Translations under genes and position numbers: made by a program
Assembly (NCBI RefSeq): GCF_002355655.1
Contig: NZ_AP017569.1
Span: forward strand, 1,178,001-1,242,000
Direction of reading: 5' to 3'
Length of the DNA: 64,000 nt
Source of the DNA: Halorubrum trapanicum
GTDB lineage: Archaea > Halobacteriota > Halobacteria > Halobacteriales > Haloferacaceae
Shown here: in pieces, positions 1-8,771 of the stretch
How positions within the stretch are numbered: position 1 is the first letter of the stretch
How the letters are laid out: every line of letters begins with the position of its first letter
The notes under the pieces: generated by a model
The model's database searches: none
Told to the model about the DNA's origin: nothing
Seen by the model: only the letters and a program-made list of their open reading frames with translations

Positions 1-1360
1 TCCGCCACGAGACGGCGCCGAGGTGGATCCCGAGCGCGCCCGAGGCAATGAGCGCGGGGATCTCGAAGATCCCGTGCGGGACCACGAACGCGACGAGCGC
101 GAGGAGGTTCTCCTCCAAGGCGGCGGTGGCGCCGAGCGCGAGGCCGTTGAACGCGAGCGACGAGAGCGCGGGGAGGGCGAGGCCGACGCCGGAGAAGGCG
201 GTCGCGATCGCGACCCCCCAGTTGTTCCCGAAGTACGTCAGCGTCGCCACGGGCGGGATCTGTCCGGCGATCCGCCCCTCGATCGAGGTCGGGACCGTTT
301 CGGCGAACGGCGCGGCGGCGTACCACCCGACCGCGCCGAAGCCGACCGCGACCGCGAGCGCGAGGGCGTGACTGCCCGGCGTCGAGCGGACGAACCCGGC
401 CAGCTCGCGCCACCCGCGGCGGAGGCCGCCGACGAACTGGGCGCGGACGCCGGCCTCGGGCGGCGAGACCGGGTCGACCGTCCCGCGGTAGTCGCCGTAG
501 AGGACGGTCTTCAACAGGTCGAGCGCGGGCGCGACGACGACCGCGCTGGCGAGCGCGACGACGGGGCCGCCGCCGAGGAACGCGATCCCGGAGGCGACCG
601 ACGCGACGGCGACCAGCGCGCCGATCGCGACCACGAGGTAGGCCGCGGCGTCGACGGGGTTCGAGCGCACGAAGCCGCCCGCGCCCTCGATCCCACCGAC
701 CACGCCGGCGTCGTCGACGACGACGGCCACCGGCGCGAACGCGAAGAGGATCCGGACGAGCGCGAGGGCGACGAGACCGACGAGGAGGGCGGCGACCGCG
801 ACCGCGGCCCCGAGGAACGGGTTCGCGAGGAACGCCGCGCCGACCGCGAGCGACCCGAGCGCGACGACGCCGATCCAGAGGAGCAGCTCGGCGACGTACA
901 GCCCGAGGAACGTGAGCCACCTCGACCGGGCGCCCGCGATCCCGCCGACGAGCCCCCGTTCGTCGCGGAGGCTCGCGATGACGGCCGAGAGCTGGCCCGC
1001 AGAGACGACGGCGTACGCGACGACCGCGAGGACGACGGAGACGAGCACGCCGGCGGCGAACAGGATCCCGACGGTCGGCGTCAACAGGGGCTCGAACGCG
1101 GGCGTCAGCCCCTCGGCCCACGCCTGAAACGCCTCGGCGTCCTGCGTGTCCGGCGGCGGCTCGACCCCGGCGAGCGCCTCGCCGGCGGCCGCGAGTCGCC
1201 CGGTGAGTTCGAGGTGGAGGTAGATCCCCGCGAGCGCGGCGAACGTGCCGAGGCGGGCGATCACCGGTATCGCGGTGCCGAGGAGGTAGAAGGGGAGGAC
1301 GTCTGCGGGGCGTCGGCGGAGGGTCGCTGTCGTTGCCGTGACGGCGGCGGAGAGGTCCAT
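1..1360 (-). CDS. SpoIIM-like (DUF95) multi-pass membrane protein, partial
   Basis: The gene starts at ATG 1360 and runs off the left edge, so about 453 codons are visible and the C-terminus is missing. The product is a chain of hydrophobic helices separated by short polar loops. The distal part carries the stage II sporulation protein M (DUF95) signature: TYFGNNWGVAIATAFSG followed by a hydrophobic stretch ending in a VPHGIFEIPA motif. The N-terminal half is a separate multi-helix module. Haloarchaea do not sporulate; members of this family there are uncharacterised membrane proteins. A TATA-like tract on the minus strand at about 1383-1391 lies some 25 bases before the ATG, consistent with a leaderless transcript. 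The family call is firm, the function unknown. Confidence 0.8.
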   Translation of the reverse strand, partial: MDLSAAVTATTATLRRRPADVLPFYLLGTAIPVIARLGTFAALAGIYLHLELTGRLAAAGEALAGVEPPPDTQDAEAFQAWAEGLTPAFEPLLTPTVGILFAAGVLVSVVLAVVAYAVVSAGQLSAVIASLRDERGLVGGIAGARSRWLTFLGLYVAELLLWIGVVALGSLAVGAAFLANPFLGAAVAVAALLVGLVALALVRILFAFAPVAVVVDDAGVVGGIEGAGGFVRSNPVDAAAYLVVAIGALVAVASVASGIAFLGGGPVVALASAVVVAPALDLLKTVLYGDYRGTVDPVSPPEAGVRAQFVGGLRRGWRELAGFVRSTPGSHALALAVAVGFGAVGWYAAAPFAETVPTSIEGRIAGQIPPVATLTYFGNNWGVAIATAFSGVGLALPALSSLAFNGLALGATAALEENLLALVAFVVPHGIFEIPALIASGALGIHLGAVSWR

Positions 1361-1431
1361 GTCTCCCGATCGGCCGTCCGATACTTAAAAACGGGAGTCC
1401 GAGCCGCCGCCGGACAGCGGCGAGGGGGGAG

Positions 1432-4398
1432 CTAGTCCCAGAACGACTGGGTGCGCGCGTACTCGCGCTCCTGTCTGAGCACGTCGCGGTAGAACTCGTC
1501 TTCGTCCTCGCGGAGCTTGTTGATGATCCGCGCGGCGTTGTGGGGGCCGACGCCCCGCGCCGCGAGGGCTATTACCGCCCGCTTCCCGTGCGTCTGGACG
1601 AGGCTCGCGGCGCGGTGGGCGCGCTCGGTGCGGCGCTCCTGCTCGTCGTCCTTCTCGGGCGCGCGCACCGCGGCGACGGTCTCCTCGTCCCACGGGTTCA
1701 GCGCCGCGATCCGGGTGGACCCGCAGTCGGGGCACTCGGGCTGGTCGCGGACGCGCCGGACCTTCGTCGTGTGCTTCCAGTCCGTGCAGTGGAGACAGAA
1801 GAGGATCACCCGGTCGTCCCGAATCCGCTCTTTGACCGTCTCGATCACGTCGGCGTCGGCGTTGTCCGGGACGAGGAACTCCGTGCCGGCGGAGCGGCCC
1901 GCGGTGCCGAGCGGGGTGCGCTCGCGGGCGATCGCGAGGTCGAGCGAGCCGCCGCGGCCGCCGCTGCCGCCGCTGCCGCCGCTCTCCGCCTGGATCCCCG
2001 CGAGCAGGTCGGCCGTCTCCGGGACCGCGAGGTCGGCGTGGAACACCTCGCGGAGCGCCTCGTCGTAGACGGGGGTGTCTTCGAGGGCCGCGAGCAGGCG
2101 GTCGCCGCCGAACTTTCCGCGTCCCTCCTTGTACCGCTTGACGGCGCCGAACTTCGCGGCGACCTGCGCGAGCGTGAACTTCAGCGCGTCCGACTTCTTC
2201 ACCGCGAGTTCGAGGTACGCCGCCAGCCGGTCGGGGTCGGTCGTCTCCAGCACCTCGCGGAAGTCCCCGACGCCGGCGTCGTGGGGCACCTCGAACTCGA
2301 TCCGGTACGGATCGACGTCCATCCCCACCGACGAGCCGGCGCGCTGGCCGACCAAGGCCGCGAGCAGGCGCGCGAGCGTCTCGTTGACCTCGTGGCCGAA
2401 GGCGGCGTTGACCGCGACGGTGCGCGCGCTGCCCTCGATCACGATCCGCTCGTCCGTGGGGATCGGGTGACCGGCCTCGACGTGGTCGACGACCGGTTTC
2501 AGGGCCGCCGCGACGGTCTCTCGGTCGGTCGGGTACCGCTCCGCGAGGTCGATCGCGACGGCTTCCGGGGTGGAGCCGGCGTTCAGGGCAGCTGCGGCCT
2601 CGCCGCGTATTCGACCGACCTCCTCGGCGACCGGCTTCGGGACGGGGATCTCCTGGCCGACCCACGAGGGCACCTCGCCGGTCGGGTCGGGGATCGGCGT
2701 CACGTTCACGCGCTCCTCCTCCTCGTCGATCTCCGTGATCTTCCACATCTCGCCGCGCTGGACGAACGTCTCGCCCGGGCCGGCGAAGTTGACGACGAAC
2801 TGCTCGTCGAGGGTCCCGATGCCGCGTCTGGAGGACATGTCGTACACCTCGTAGGTGGCCTCGTCGGGGATCATCGAGAGGTTCGCGTAGAAGTACTGCC
2901 AGATGCCCCCCGACTTTTCGAGCGTGTCCGTCTCCTCGTCGAGCCACAGCAGGCGGTTCCCGTCCAGCTCGCGGACGACCTCTTGGAACTCCGGCTCCGA
3001 GAGGTCCCTGAACGGGTAGGCGTTCGTGACCGTCTCGTACGCCTCGCGCGCGTGAACGTCGCCCTCGTCCATCACCAGCCCGACGATCTGGTTCGCGACC
3101 GTGTCGAGGCTGCCGTGGTGGATGTTCGCGGGCTCGACGAGCTCCTCGCCCGCCCGCCGCGCGATGGCGAGCGCTTCGAGCGTGTCGTCGCCGCCCTGCG
3201 TCACGACGGTCCCCTCTGAGACGAGGTCGCGGCGGTGGCCCGCGCGCCCGACGCGCTGGAGCAGACGTGCGACCTCGCGGGGGCTCCCGTACTGGACCAC
3301 GTGGTCGACGCGGCCCACGTCGATGCCGAGCTCCATCGAGGAGGTGCAGACGAGCCCGTCGAGTTCGCCCGACTTGAACCGGTCCTCCACGTCGATCCGG
3401 ACCTCCTTCGACAGCGAGCCGTGGTGGAGCTCGATCTCGGTGGGATCCTCGGCTCCGTCGGTTCTATCCGCCGCCTCCCGCTCCTTCTCCGCGAGCGTCT
3501 TGAACCGCGAGCCGAGCGCCTCCGCGGTCTGTCGCGTATTGACGAAGATCAGCGTCGACTCGTGGTTCGCGACGATCTCGCGGATCGTCCGGACGTGGCT
3601 CGCGGTCGTCTCGTCGACGGCGAGCTCGCCCGCGAGTGTCGCGTCGCGGTCGGTGATCTCGGGGTCGCGGACGCGCACGTCCGTCCGCGTTCCGGCCGCG
3701 ACCTCGACCGTCTCGAACGCGCGGTCGCCCTCGCGGTCGGGGTCGCGTTTCCCTGTTCCGACGAGGAACTTCCCGACCTCCTCGGGGTCGCCGACCGTCG
3801 CGGAGAGGCCGACGCGCTGGAACGGGCCCGCCACGCGGCGGAGCCGCTCCATGCCGACCGTGAGCTGGGCGCCGCGCTTCGCCGAGGCGAGCTCGTGGAC
3901 CTCGTCGACCACGACGTGCGCGACGTCTTCGAGGGCGACGCGCATCTTCGAGCCCGTCAGAATGGCCTGGAGGCTCTCCGGCGTCGTGATGAGCACGTCG
4001 GGCGGGTCGTCGGCCTGCTTGCCCCGCTCGTACTGGGTGGTGTCGCCGTGGCGCACCGCGACCTCGACGCCGAGGGTCTCGCCCCACCACTCAAGCCGGT
4101 CCATCATGTCGCGGTTGAGCGCGCGCAGCGGGGTGATGTAGAGGGCGGAGATCCCCTCGCGAGGCTGGTCGCCGGGCGCGTCGCGGGCGTCGACGATCGC
4201 GTCGAAGACGGGGAGCATCGCGGTCTCCGTCTTCCCGGTGCCGGTCGGCGCGAGGACGAGGGCGTTCTTTCCCTCGGCGAGCGGTGGAATGGCTTCGCGC
4301 TGGGGCTCGGTGGGCGTGGTGAACCCCCGGTCGGAGAGCGCCTCGCGGATCTCGCTCCCGAGGTGCGCGAACGCGTCCATGCCCGACGGTTCCGCCAT
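1432..4398 (-). CDS. lhr: Lhr-like superfamily 2 DEAD/DEAH-box helicase
   Basis: This 988-residue ATP-dependent nucleic-acid helicase has Walker A LAPTGTGKTETA at residues 49-60, a DEVH box at 165-168, TTPESL (motif Ib) near 138, and the RecA-2 motifs ending in QRVGRAGHRRD. After the helicase core comes the long Lhr-type C-terminal region (winged helix plus Lhr core), a Gly/Ser linker, and a Cys4 zinc motif near residues 865-895 (CLHC ... CPDC). Lhr proteins act in DNA repair and replication restart and are near-universal in haloarchaea; archaea often have two paralogues, and this one has the extra C-terminal zinc and helix-hairpin region of the larger type. A TATA-like cttaatca on the minus strand lies about 35 bases upstream. 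Confidence 0.92.
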   Translation of the reverse strand: MAEPSGMDAFAHLGSEIREALSDRGFTTPTEPQREAIPPLAEGKNALVLAPTGTGKTETAMLPVFDAIVDARDAPGDQPREGISALYITPLRALNRDMMDRLEWWGETLGVEVAVRHGDTTQYERGKQADDPPDVLITTPESLQAILTGSKMRVALEDVAHVVVDEVHELASAKRGAQLTVGMERLRRVAGPFQRVGLSATVGDPEEVGKFLVGTGKRDPDREGDRAFETVEVAAGTRTDVRVRDPEITDRDATLAGELAVDETTASHVRTIREIVANHESTLIFVNTRQTAEALGSRFKTLAEKEREAADRTDGAEDPTEIELHHGSLSKEVRIDVEDRFKSGELDGLVCTSSMELGIDVGRVDHVVQYGSPREVARLLQRVGRAGHRRDLVSEGTVVTQGGDDTLEALAIARRAGEELVEPANIHHGSLDTVANQIVGLVMDEGDVHAREAYETVTNAYPFRDLSEPEFQEVVRELDGNRLLWLDEETDTLEKSGGIWQYFYANLSMIPDEATYEVYDMSSRRGIGTLDEQFVVNFAGPGETFVQRGEMWKITEIDEEEERVNVTPIPDPTGEVPSWVGQEIPVPKPVAEEVGRIRGEAAAALNAGSTPEAVAIDLAERYPTDRETVAAALKPVVDHVEAGHPIPTDERIVIEGSARTVAVNAAFGHEVNETLARLLAALVGQRAGSSVGMDVDPYRIEFEVPHDAGVGDFREVLETTDPDRLAAYLELAVKKSDALKFTLAQVAAKFGAVKRYKEGRGKFGGDRLLAALEDTPVYDEALREVFHADLAVPETADLLAGIQAESGGSGGSGGRGGSLDLAIARERTPLGTAGRSAGTEFLVPDNADADVIETVKERIRDDRVILFCLHCTDWKHTTKVRRVRDQPECPDCGSTRIAALNPWDEETVAAVRAPEKDDEQERRTERAHRAASLVQTHGKRAVIALAARGVGPHNAARIINKLREDEDEFYRDVLRQEREYARTQSFWD

Positions 4399-4510
4399 TA
4401 ACTGATCGTCGGACGTTGGGCGCTCGGGTGATTAAGCCCGTCGCTGTACGAGATTCAGACGGTTGACCGCGCGGCCGAGCGCTGCCGTCGCCGGAGGGGT
4501 CGCTCGCCGA

Positions 4511-7150
4511 TCACTCGGCGAGCGGCAGCTTGACGACGAACACGCTCCCCGTCGGCTCGTTGTCCTCGATCCACACGTCGCCGTCGTACCTGTTGACGAG
4601 CGTCTTGACGAGGTACAGGCCGATCCCGGTTCCGCCGCTCTCCAGTCCCTTCTCGCCCTCCTGAAAGATCTGCTCTTTGTGATCGTCCGGGATTCCGGGC
4701 CCGTTGTCGGCGACCGAGACGCACACCGCGTCCTCCGACAAACTGGTCGAAACCGTGATCTCGGCCACCTGCTTGTCGTTGTGGACGACCGCGTTCGTCA
4801 GCAGGTTCCGGAACACCGCCTCCAGCAGGCCGTCGGCCAACACCGTCACGTCCGGGATCGATCCGTTCACCGTGACCGTCGCGCGGTCTTTCTTGGATCG
4901 GATCCGTTCGATCTGCTGGTTGAGTTCGGTGCGGAGATCGACCGGCTCTTGGTCGGTTCCGACCTGTAGCAACACGTCGGTGACGTCCCTGGCGGTCTCC
5001 GTGATGTCGGCCGCCTGCTTCGCCGCCCCGATGACCGTCCGCGCGTACGTCCGGCTCTGGTCGTCCGGTAGCGAGTCCTCGAGCAGTTCGGTGTACGACG
5101 TGACGACCATCAGCTGATTCCGGATGTCGTGGCGCACGACTTGGTTGAGCAGCATGAGGGTGTCCCGCTGCTCTTCGAGCGTCTGCTCGTACCGCTTGAG
5201 GTCGGTGACGTCGCGGGCGTATCCCAGAACGGCGTCTTCACCCGTTTCCGGCACCCTGTAGGGGATCTTCACCGTCTGGAGGATGCGCGTTTCGCCGTCC
5301 GCCGTCGTCAACGTCTCCTCGCCGACGTTCTTCGGTTCCCCGGACTCGATCACCTCCAAGTCGTCCTGCCGGAACGCCGCGGAGTCGTCGGCGTCCGGGA
5401 TGATCTCGCCTTCGGACTTCCCCTCGACCTCGTCCGGCGTCAGTCCGTACGCCGCGGCCGTCGCCTCGTTCGCCAGGAGATACTCGCCATCGCGGTTCTT
5501 CACGAACACCAGGTCCGGCACGAGGTCGATGACTGTCCGTAGCTCCTCGCGCGTCGACTCAAGGGCCATCTCGTACCGCTTCCGCTCGGTGATGTCTTGA
5601 AACAGTCCGAGCGCGCCGACGACCTCCCCCGCGTCGTTGAACTGCGGATCGCCGACCGCCCTGACCCACCGGGTTCGTCCGGTCGCCGTGACGATCCGCA
5701 GTTCGAGGTCGTACGACTTGCCCTCCTCCGTCAGCCGCTCGAACGCCAGTTCGATCGCGTCCCGGTCGTCCGGGTGATAGAACTCTATTCCGTCTTCTAG
5801 TTCCACCGTCTCGTCGGCCGGCACCTCGTGGATCCGGTACACCTCGTCGCTCCACGTGAGCGACTCGTTGACCAGGTCGACCTCCCACCAACCGATCGAC
5901 GCGCTCTCTTGGGTGCGCTCGATGAGGGCTTGCGTGCGCTCCAGCTCCGCCTCTCGCCGCTTCTGGTCGTCAATGTCGAGGTGGATTCCGACGGCCCGGA
6001 CTGGCTCCCCGTCGTCGTCGCGCTCGACGACCCTTCCGACGTCGCGGATCCACTTCCACTCGTCCGCCGCGGTTCGCATCCGGTGTTTCGTGTCGTAGTA
6101 CTCCGTCTCGCCCGCCATGTGTTCAGACAGGGCGTCTTCGACCGCTGCGAGGTCGTCGGGATGGACGCGGCGTTCCCACGCGACGAGGTGCGGCTCGATC
6201 TCGTCGGACGAGTGACCCAGCATCTCCGCCCACTGATCGTTGAACTCGACCTCGTCGGTGGTCATGTCCCAGTCCCAGACGCCGATCTGCGCGCCCTCGA
6301 CCGCGAGTTCGAGTCGGTCTTTGATCTGCTGGAGGGTTCGCTCCCGCTCTCTCTGTTCGGTGATGTCGGTCGAAACCCCACACACTCCCCGGATCGATCC
6401 CTCCTCATCGTATACGGGAGACTTCCGCGTCAGTCGAACGCTCTCTCCGGCGGGCGTCGGAACCGTCTCCTCGATCTCGATCTGCTCACCGCCTTCGATC
6501 ACTCTGCGGTCGTCCGCTCGGGCCTGCGCCGCGACGGCCTCCGGAAAGAGGTCCTCGTCGGTCATTCCGACGGGGTCCTCGTCGATGTCGAACACGTCGC
6601 GGCACGCCTGGTTCATTAGGAGGTACCGCCCGTCGGTGTCTTTCAGGAACACCGCCGCGGACATCGTCTCCAACACCGTCTGGAACCGACGGTACGTCCG
6701 CCGGTGTTCCCGCTCGCGTTCCTTCTGCTCCGTGATGTCGCGAGCGACGCCGATGATCTGCGTCACCGTTCCGTCCTCCGTGACCGGCGTCAGCTTCGTC
6801 TGCCAGTCCGTTGTCCCGGCCGGGAAATCGAGCCGCTCTTCGTACTCGATCGTCGTCCCCTCCTCGACGCACCGGCGGTAGTTCGCTTCGACCGCGATCC
6901 CCTGTTCGTCCCCGAGGAGCTCCCGCGGCGTCTGCCCGAACATCGCGTCCTCGGTCAGCCCGGTCTGTTGCTGGTACGCGGTGTTGTTCTGCTTGAACGT
7001 GAACTCGTATTCGCCGTCCCTTCGCACCACGTCAAGGAGAAATATCGCGTCGTCCGCCGCTCGGAACATCGCCTCGTAGGCGTTGGTCACCCGGTCACCG
7101 TCCGTCCCGGACCGACCAGCTCCGTCGGCTGTGTGTGACTCTCCTCCCAT
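4511..7150 (-). CDS. PAS-repeat sensor histidine kinase
   Basis: This is an 879-residue soluble sensor kinase. I see five PAS/PAC units at roughly residues 25-140, 150-270, 277-400, 400-530 and 540-665, each closing with a DITEQ/DVTDLKR-type linker. Then comes a dimerisation helix with the phospho-acceptor in VVRHDIRNQLMVV, and a HATPase_c domain with N box (FRNLLTNAVVHND), DNGPGIP and GTGIGLYLVK motifs. No transmembrane segment is visible, so sensing is cytoplasmic. There is no response regulator beside it, so it is probably an orphan kinase. A TATA-like stretch (minus strand, about 7156-7165) lies unusually close to ATG 7150, so translation may begin at a downstream codon such as the GTG before TNAYEAMF; the N-terminal 20 residues are low-complexity. 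Confidence 0.9.
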   Translation of the reverse strand: MGGESHTADGAGRSGTDGDRVTNAYEAMFRAADDAIFLLDVVRRDGEYEFTFKQNNTAYQQQTGLTEDAMFGQTPRELLGDEQGIAVEANYRRCVEEGTTIEYEERLDFPAGTTDWQTKLTPVTEDGTVTQIIGVARDITEQKEREREHRRTYRRFQTVLETMSAAVFLKDTDGRYLLMNQACRDVFDIDEDPVGMTDEDLFPEAVAAQARADDRRVIEGGEQIEIEETVPTPAGESVRLTRKSPVYDEEGSIRGVCGVSTDITEQRERERTLQQIKDRLELAVEGAQIGVWDWDMTTDEVEFNDQWAEMLGHSSDEIEPHLVAWERRVHPDDLAAVEDALSEHMAGETEYYDTKHRMRTAADEWKWIRDVGRVVERDDDGEPVRAVGIHLDIDDQKRREAELERTQALIERTQESASIGWWEVDLVNESLTWSDEVYRIHEVPADETVELEDGIEFYHPDDRDAIELAFERLTEEGKSYDLELRIVTATGRTRWVRAVGDPQFNDAGEVVGALGLFQDITERKRYEMALESTREELRTVIDLVPDLVFVKNRDGEYLLANEATAAAYGLTPDEVEGKSEGEIIPDADDSAAFRQDDLEVIESGEPKNVGEETLTTADGETRILQTVKIPYRVPETGEDAVLGYARDVTDLKRYEQTLEEQRDTLMLLNQVVRHDIRNQLMVVTSYTELLEDSLPDDQSRTYARTVIGAAKQAADITETARDVTDVLLQVGTDQEPVDLRTELNQQIERIRSKKDRATVTVNGSIPDVTVLADGLLEAVFRNLLTNAVVHNDKQVAEITVSTSLSEDAVCVSVADNGPGIPDDHKEQIFQEGEKGLESGGTGIGLYLVKTLVNRYDGDVWIEDNEPTGSVFVVKLPLAE

Positions 7151-7259
7151 TGGCTCTCTTATACTATCTACGCCACCTCGACTGATAATACTGCGGATGT
7201 CAACGGCAGAACCCTCTCGTCAGTCGACCCCGGCCGCGGACTCCCACGTTCCGCGCCCG

Positions 7260-8699
7260 CTAGGTCACCCCGCCCTCGCTCGTCGCGTACGCCTCGTGCG
7301 CGCCCGAATCGAGGATCGACTCGATCTCGTCGACGACCTCCAGCACGTCGGCGAAGGAGGTGTAGGGGGCCGCGGGACAGACGCGAACCACGTTCGGCGG
7401 GCGGAAGTCGACGACCACGCCCCGGTCCTTGAGCGCCTCGCTCACCCGCTCGGCTTCGGGGTGTTCGAGGGCGACGTGGCCGCCGCGGGCGTCGCGTTCG
7501 CGGGGGGTTCCGACCGAGACCTCGGGGAGTCGGTCGTCGACGAGGGCGATGAGAAAGTCCGTGAGCGCGAGCGACTTCTCGCGCAGGCGCTCGATACCGG
7601 CCTCCCGGAGGAGTTCGACGGCGCCCTCCAGCGGCGCGGCCGAGAGCAGCGGCGGGGTGCCGATCTGCCACGCGCCCGCGGAGTCAGCCGGGGTGTACTC
7701 CATGTTCATCTCGAACTGCGTCGCCTTCTCGTGGCCCCACCACCCCGCCAGCGCGGGCGTGAGCCCGTGGTGGCGCTCCGCGACGAACAGCGCGCCGATC
7801 GAGCCCGGGCCGGCGTTGAGGTACTTGTACGTACACCACACCGCGAAGTCGACGCCCGCGTCGTCGAACTCGTGCGGGACGGCGCCCGCGGAGTGGGCCG
7901 CATCGAAGCCGGCGTACGCGCCCGCCTCGTGGGCCGCGGCGGCGATCCGCTCGACGTCGAACAGCTGGCCGGAGCGGTACAGCGCGGTCGGCATGAAGAC
8001 GATCCCCACGTCGTCGTGCGCTTCCAGCGCCGCCTCGATGTCTCTGTGGTCGATCGTCCGCCCGTCGCGGCTCGGCACGACCCGGAGCTTCTCGTCGGGA
8101 TCGATCCCCCGGTGGCGGAGCTGCGCCCGGATCGCGTAGTGGTCGGAGGGGAAGTCGAGCTCGTTGACGAGGACGGCGGGGTCGGTGCCGGGGTCGCCGT
8201 CGGGTGCCCACTCCCCGTCGGCCTCGGCGACCCCCTCGTGCTCCGGGCCGTTCCCGGCGAGCAGTTCGTCGAGGAAGGTGCCGATCAGGGTGTGAATGTT
8301 GACGGTGATCGAGTTGCTGACGACCACCTCGTCGGGGTCGGCGCCCACCAGCGGCGCGAGCGCGTCGCCCAGTCGCTCGCCGACCTCGAACCACGGCGGG
8401 TCGGCGTCGGTCCAGCCGGAGATGAGCTGGTCGCGCCACTCGTCGACGACGCGGTCGAGGCTCTCGAGTGCGGCGTCGCTCGCGGGCCCGAGCGAGTTGC
8501 CGTCCATGTACAGCAGGTCGTCGGGGATCCGGTACCGGTCCGCGAACTCGGAGAGCGGGTCGTTATCGTCGAGGCGCGCGGCGATCAGGGCGGGGTCGGC
8601 GTCGTTCGCCTCGTCGTCGCGGGCCGCTGTCCCGCCGTCTGCGCCGCCGAGCCCCTCGCCCGCGAGCGCGTCCCGGGCGGGGGCGTACGGGTCGTCCAT
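7260..8699 (-). CDS. kynU: Kynureninase
   Basis: This 479-residue PLP-dependent enzyme of aspartate-aminotransferase fold hydrolyses kynurenine (or 3-hydroxykynurenine) to anthranilate and alanine. Diagnostic segments are YMDGNSLGPAS near the start, FDAAHSAGAVPHEF with the PLP-pairing Asp, and the Schiff-base lysine in VWCTYKYLNAGPGSIGALF. Length is slightly above the usual 420-460 because of an acidic N-terminal extension. The rest of the kynurenine pathway is not adjacent, so its role (tryptophan breakdown or NAD precursor supply) cannot be read from context. It is transcribed alone, convergent with nothing, downstream of leuS on the same strand. Confidence 0.93.
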   Translation of the reverse strand: MDDPYAPARDALAGEGLGGADGGTAARDDEANDADPALIAARLDDNDPLSEFADRYRIPDDLLYMDGNSLGPASDAALESLDRVVDEWRDQLISGWTDADPPWFEVGERLGDALAPLVGADPDEVVVSNSITVNIHTLIGTFLDELLAGNGPEHEGVAEADGEWAPDGDPGTDPAVLVNELDFPSDHYAIRAQLRHRGIDPDEKLRVVPSRDGRTIDHRDIEAALEAHDDVGIVFMPTALYRSGQLFDVERIAAAAHEAGAYAGFDAAHSAGAVPHEFDDAGVDFAVWCTYKYLNAGPGSIGALFVAERHHGLTPALAGWWGHEKATQFEMNMEYTPADSAGAWQIGTPPLLSAAPLEGAVELLREAGIERLREKSLALTDFLIALVDDRLPEVSVGTPRERDARGGHVALEHPEAERVSEALKDRGVVVDFRPPNVVRVCPAAPYTSFADVLEVVDEIESILDSGAHEAYATSEGGVT

Positions 8700-8771
8700 A
8701 CACGAGGGCGCCGCGCCGGCGACTAAGCGTTTCCGGGGTCGGGCGGTAGTTTAAAAAAGAGCTGCCGAGCG

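Noticed and set aside
23-1435. Long plus-strand reading frame opposite the SpoIIM-like gene, and many similar long frames elsewhere.
   Set aside because: High-GC DNA leaves long frames open on the opposite strand. These are rich in Arg and low-complexity sequence and lack family motifs, while the true frame on the other strand has clear helices and motifs.
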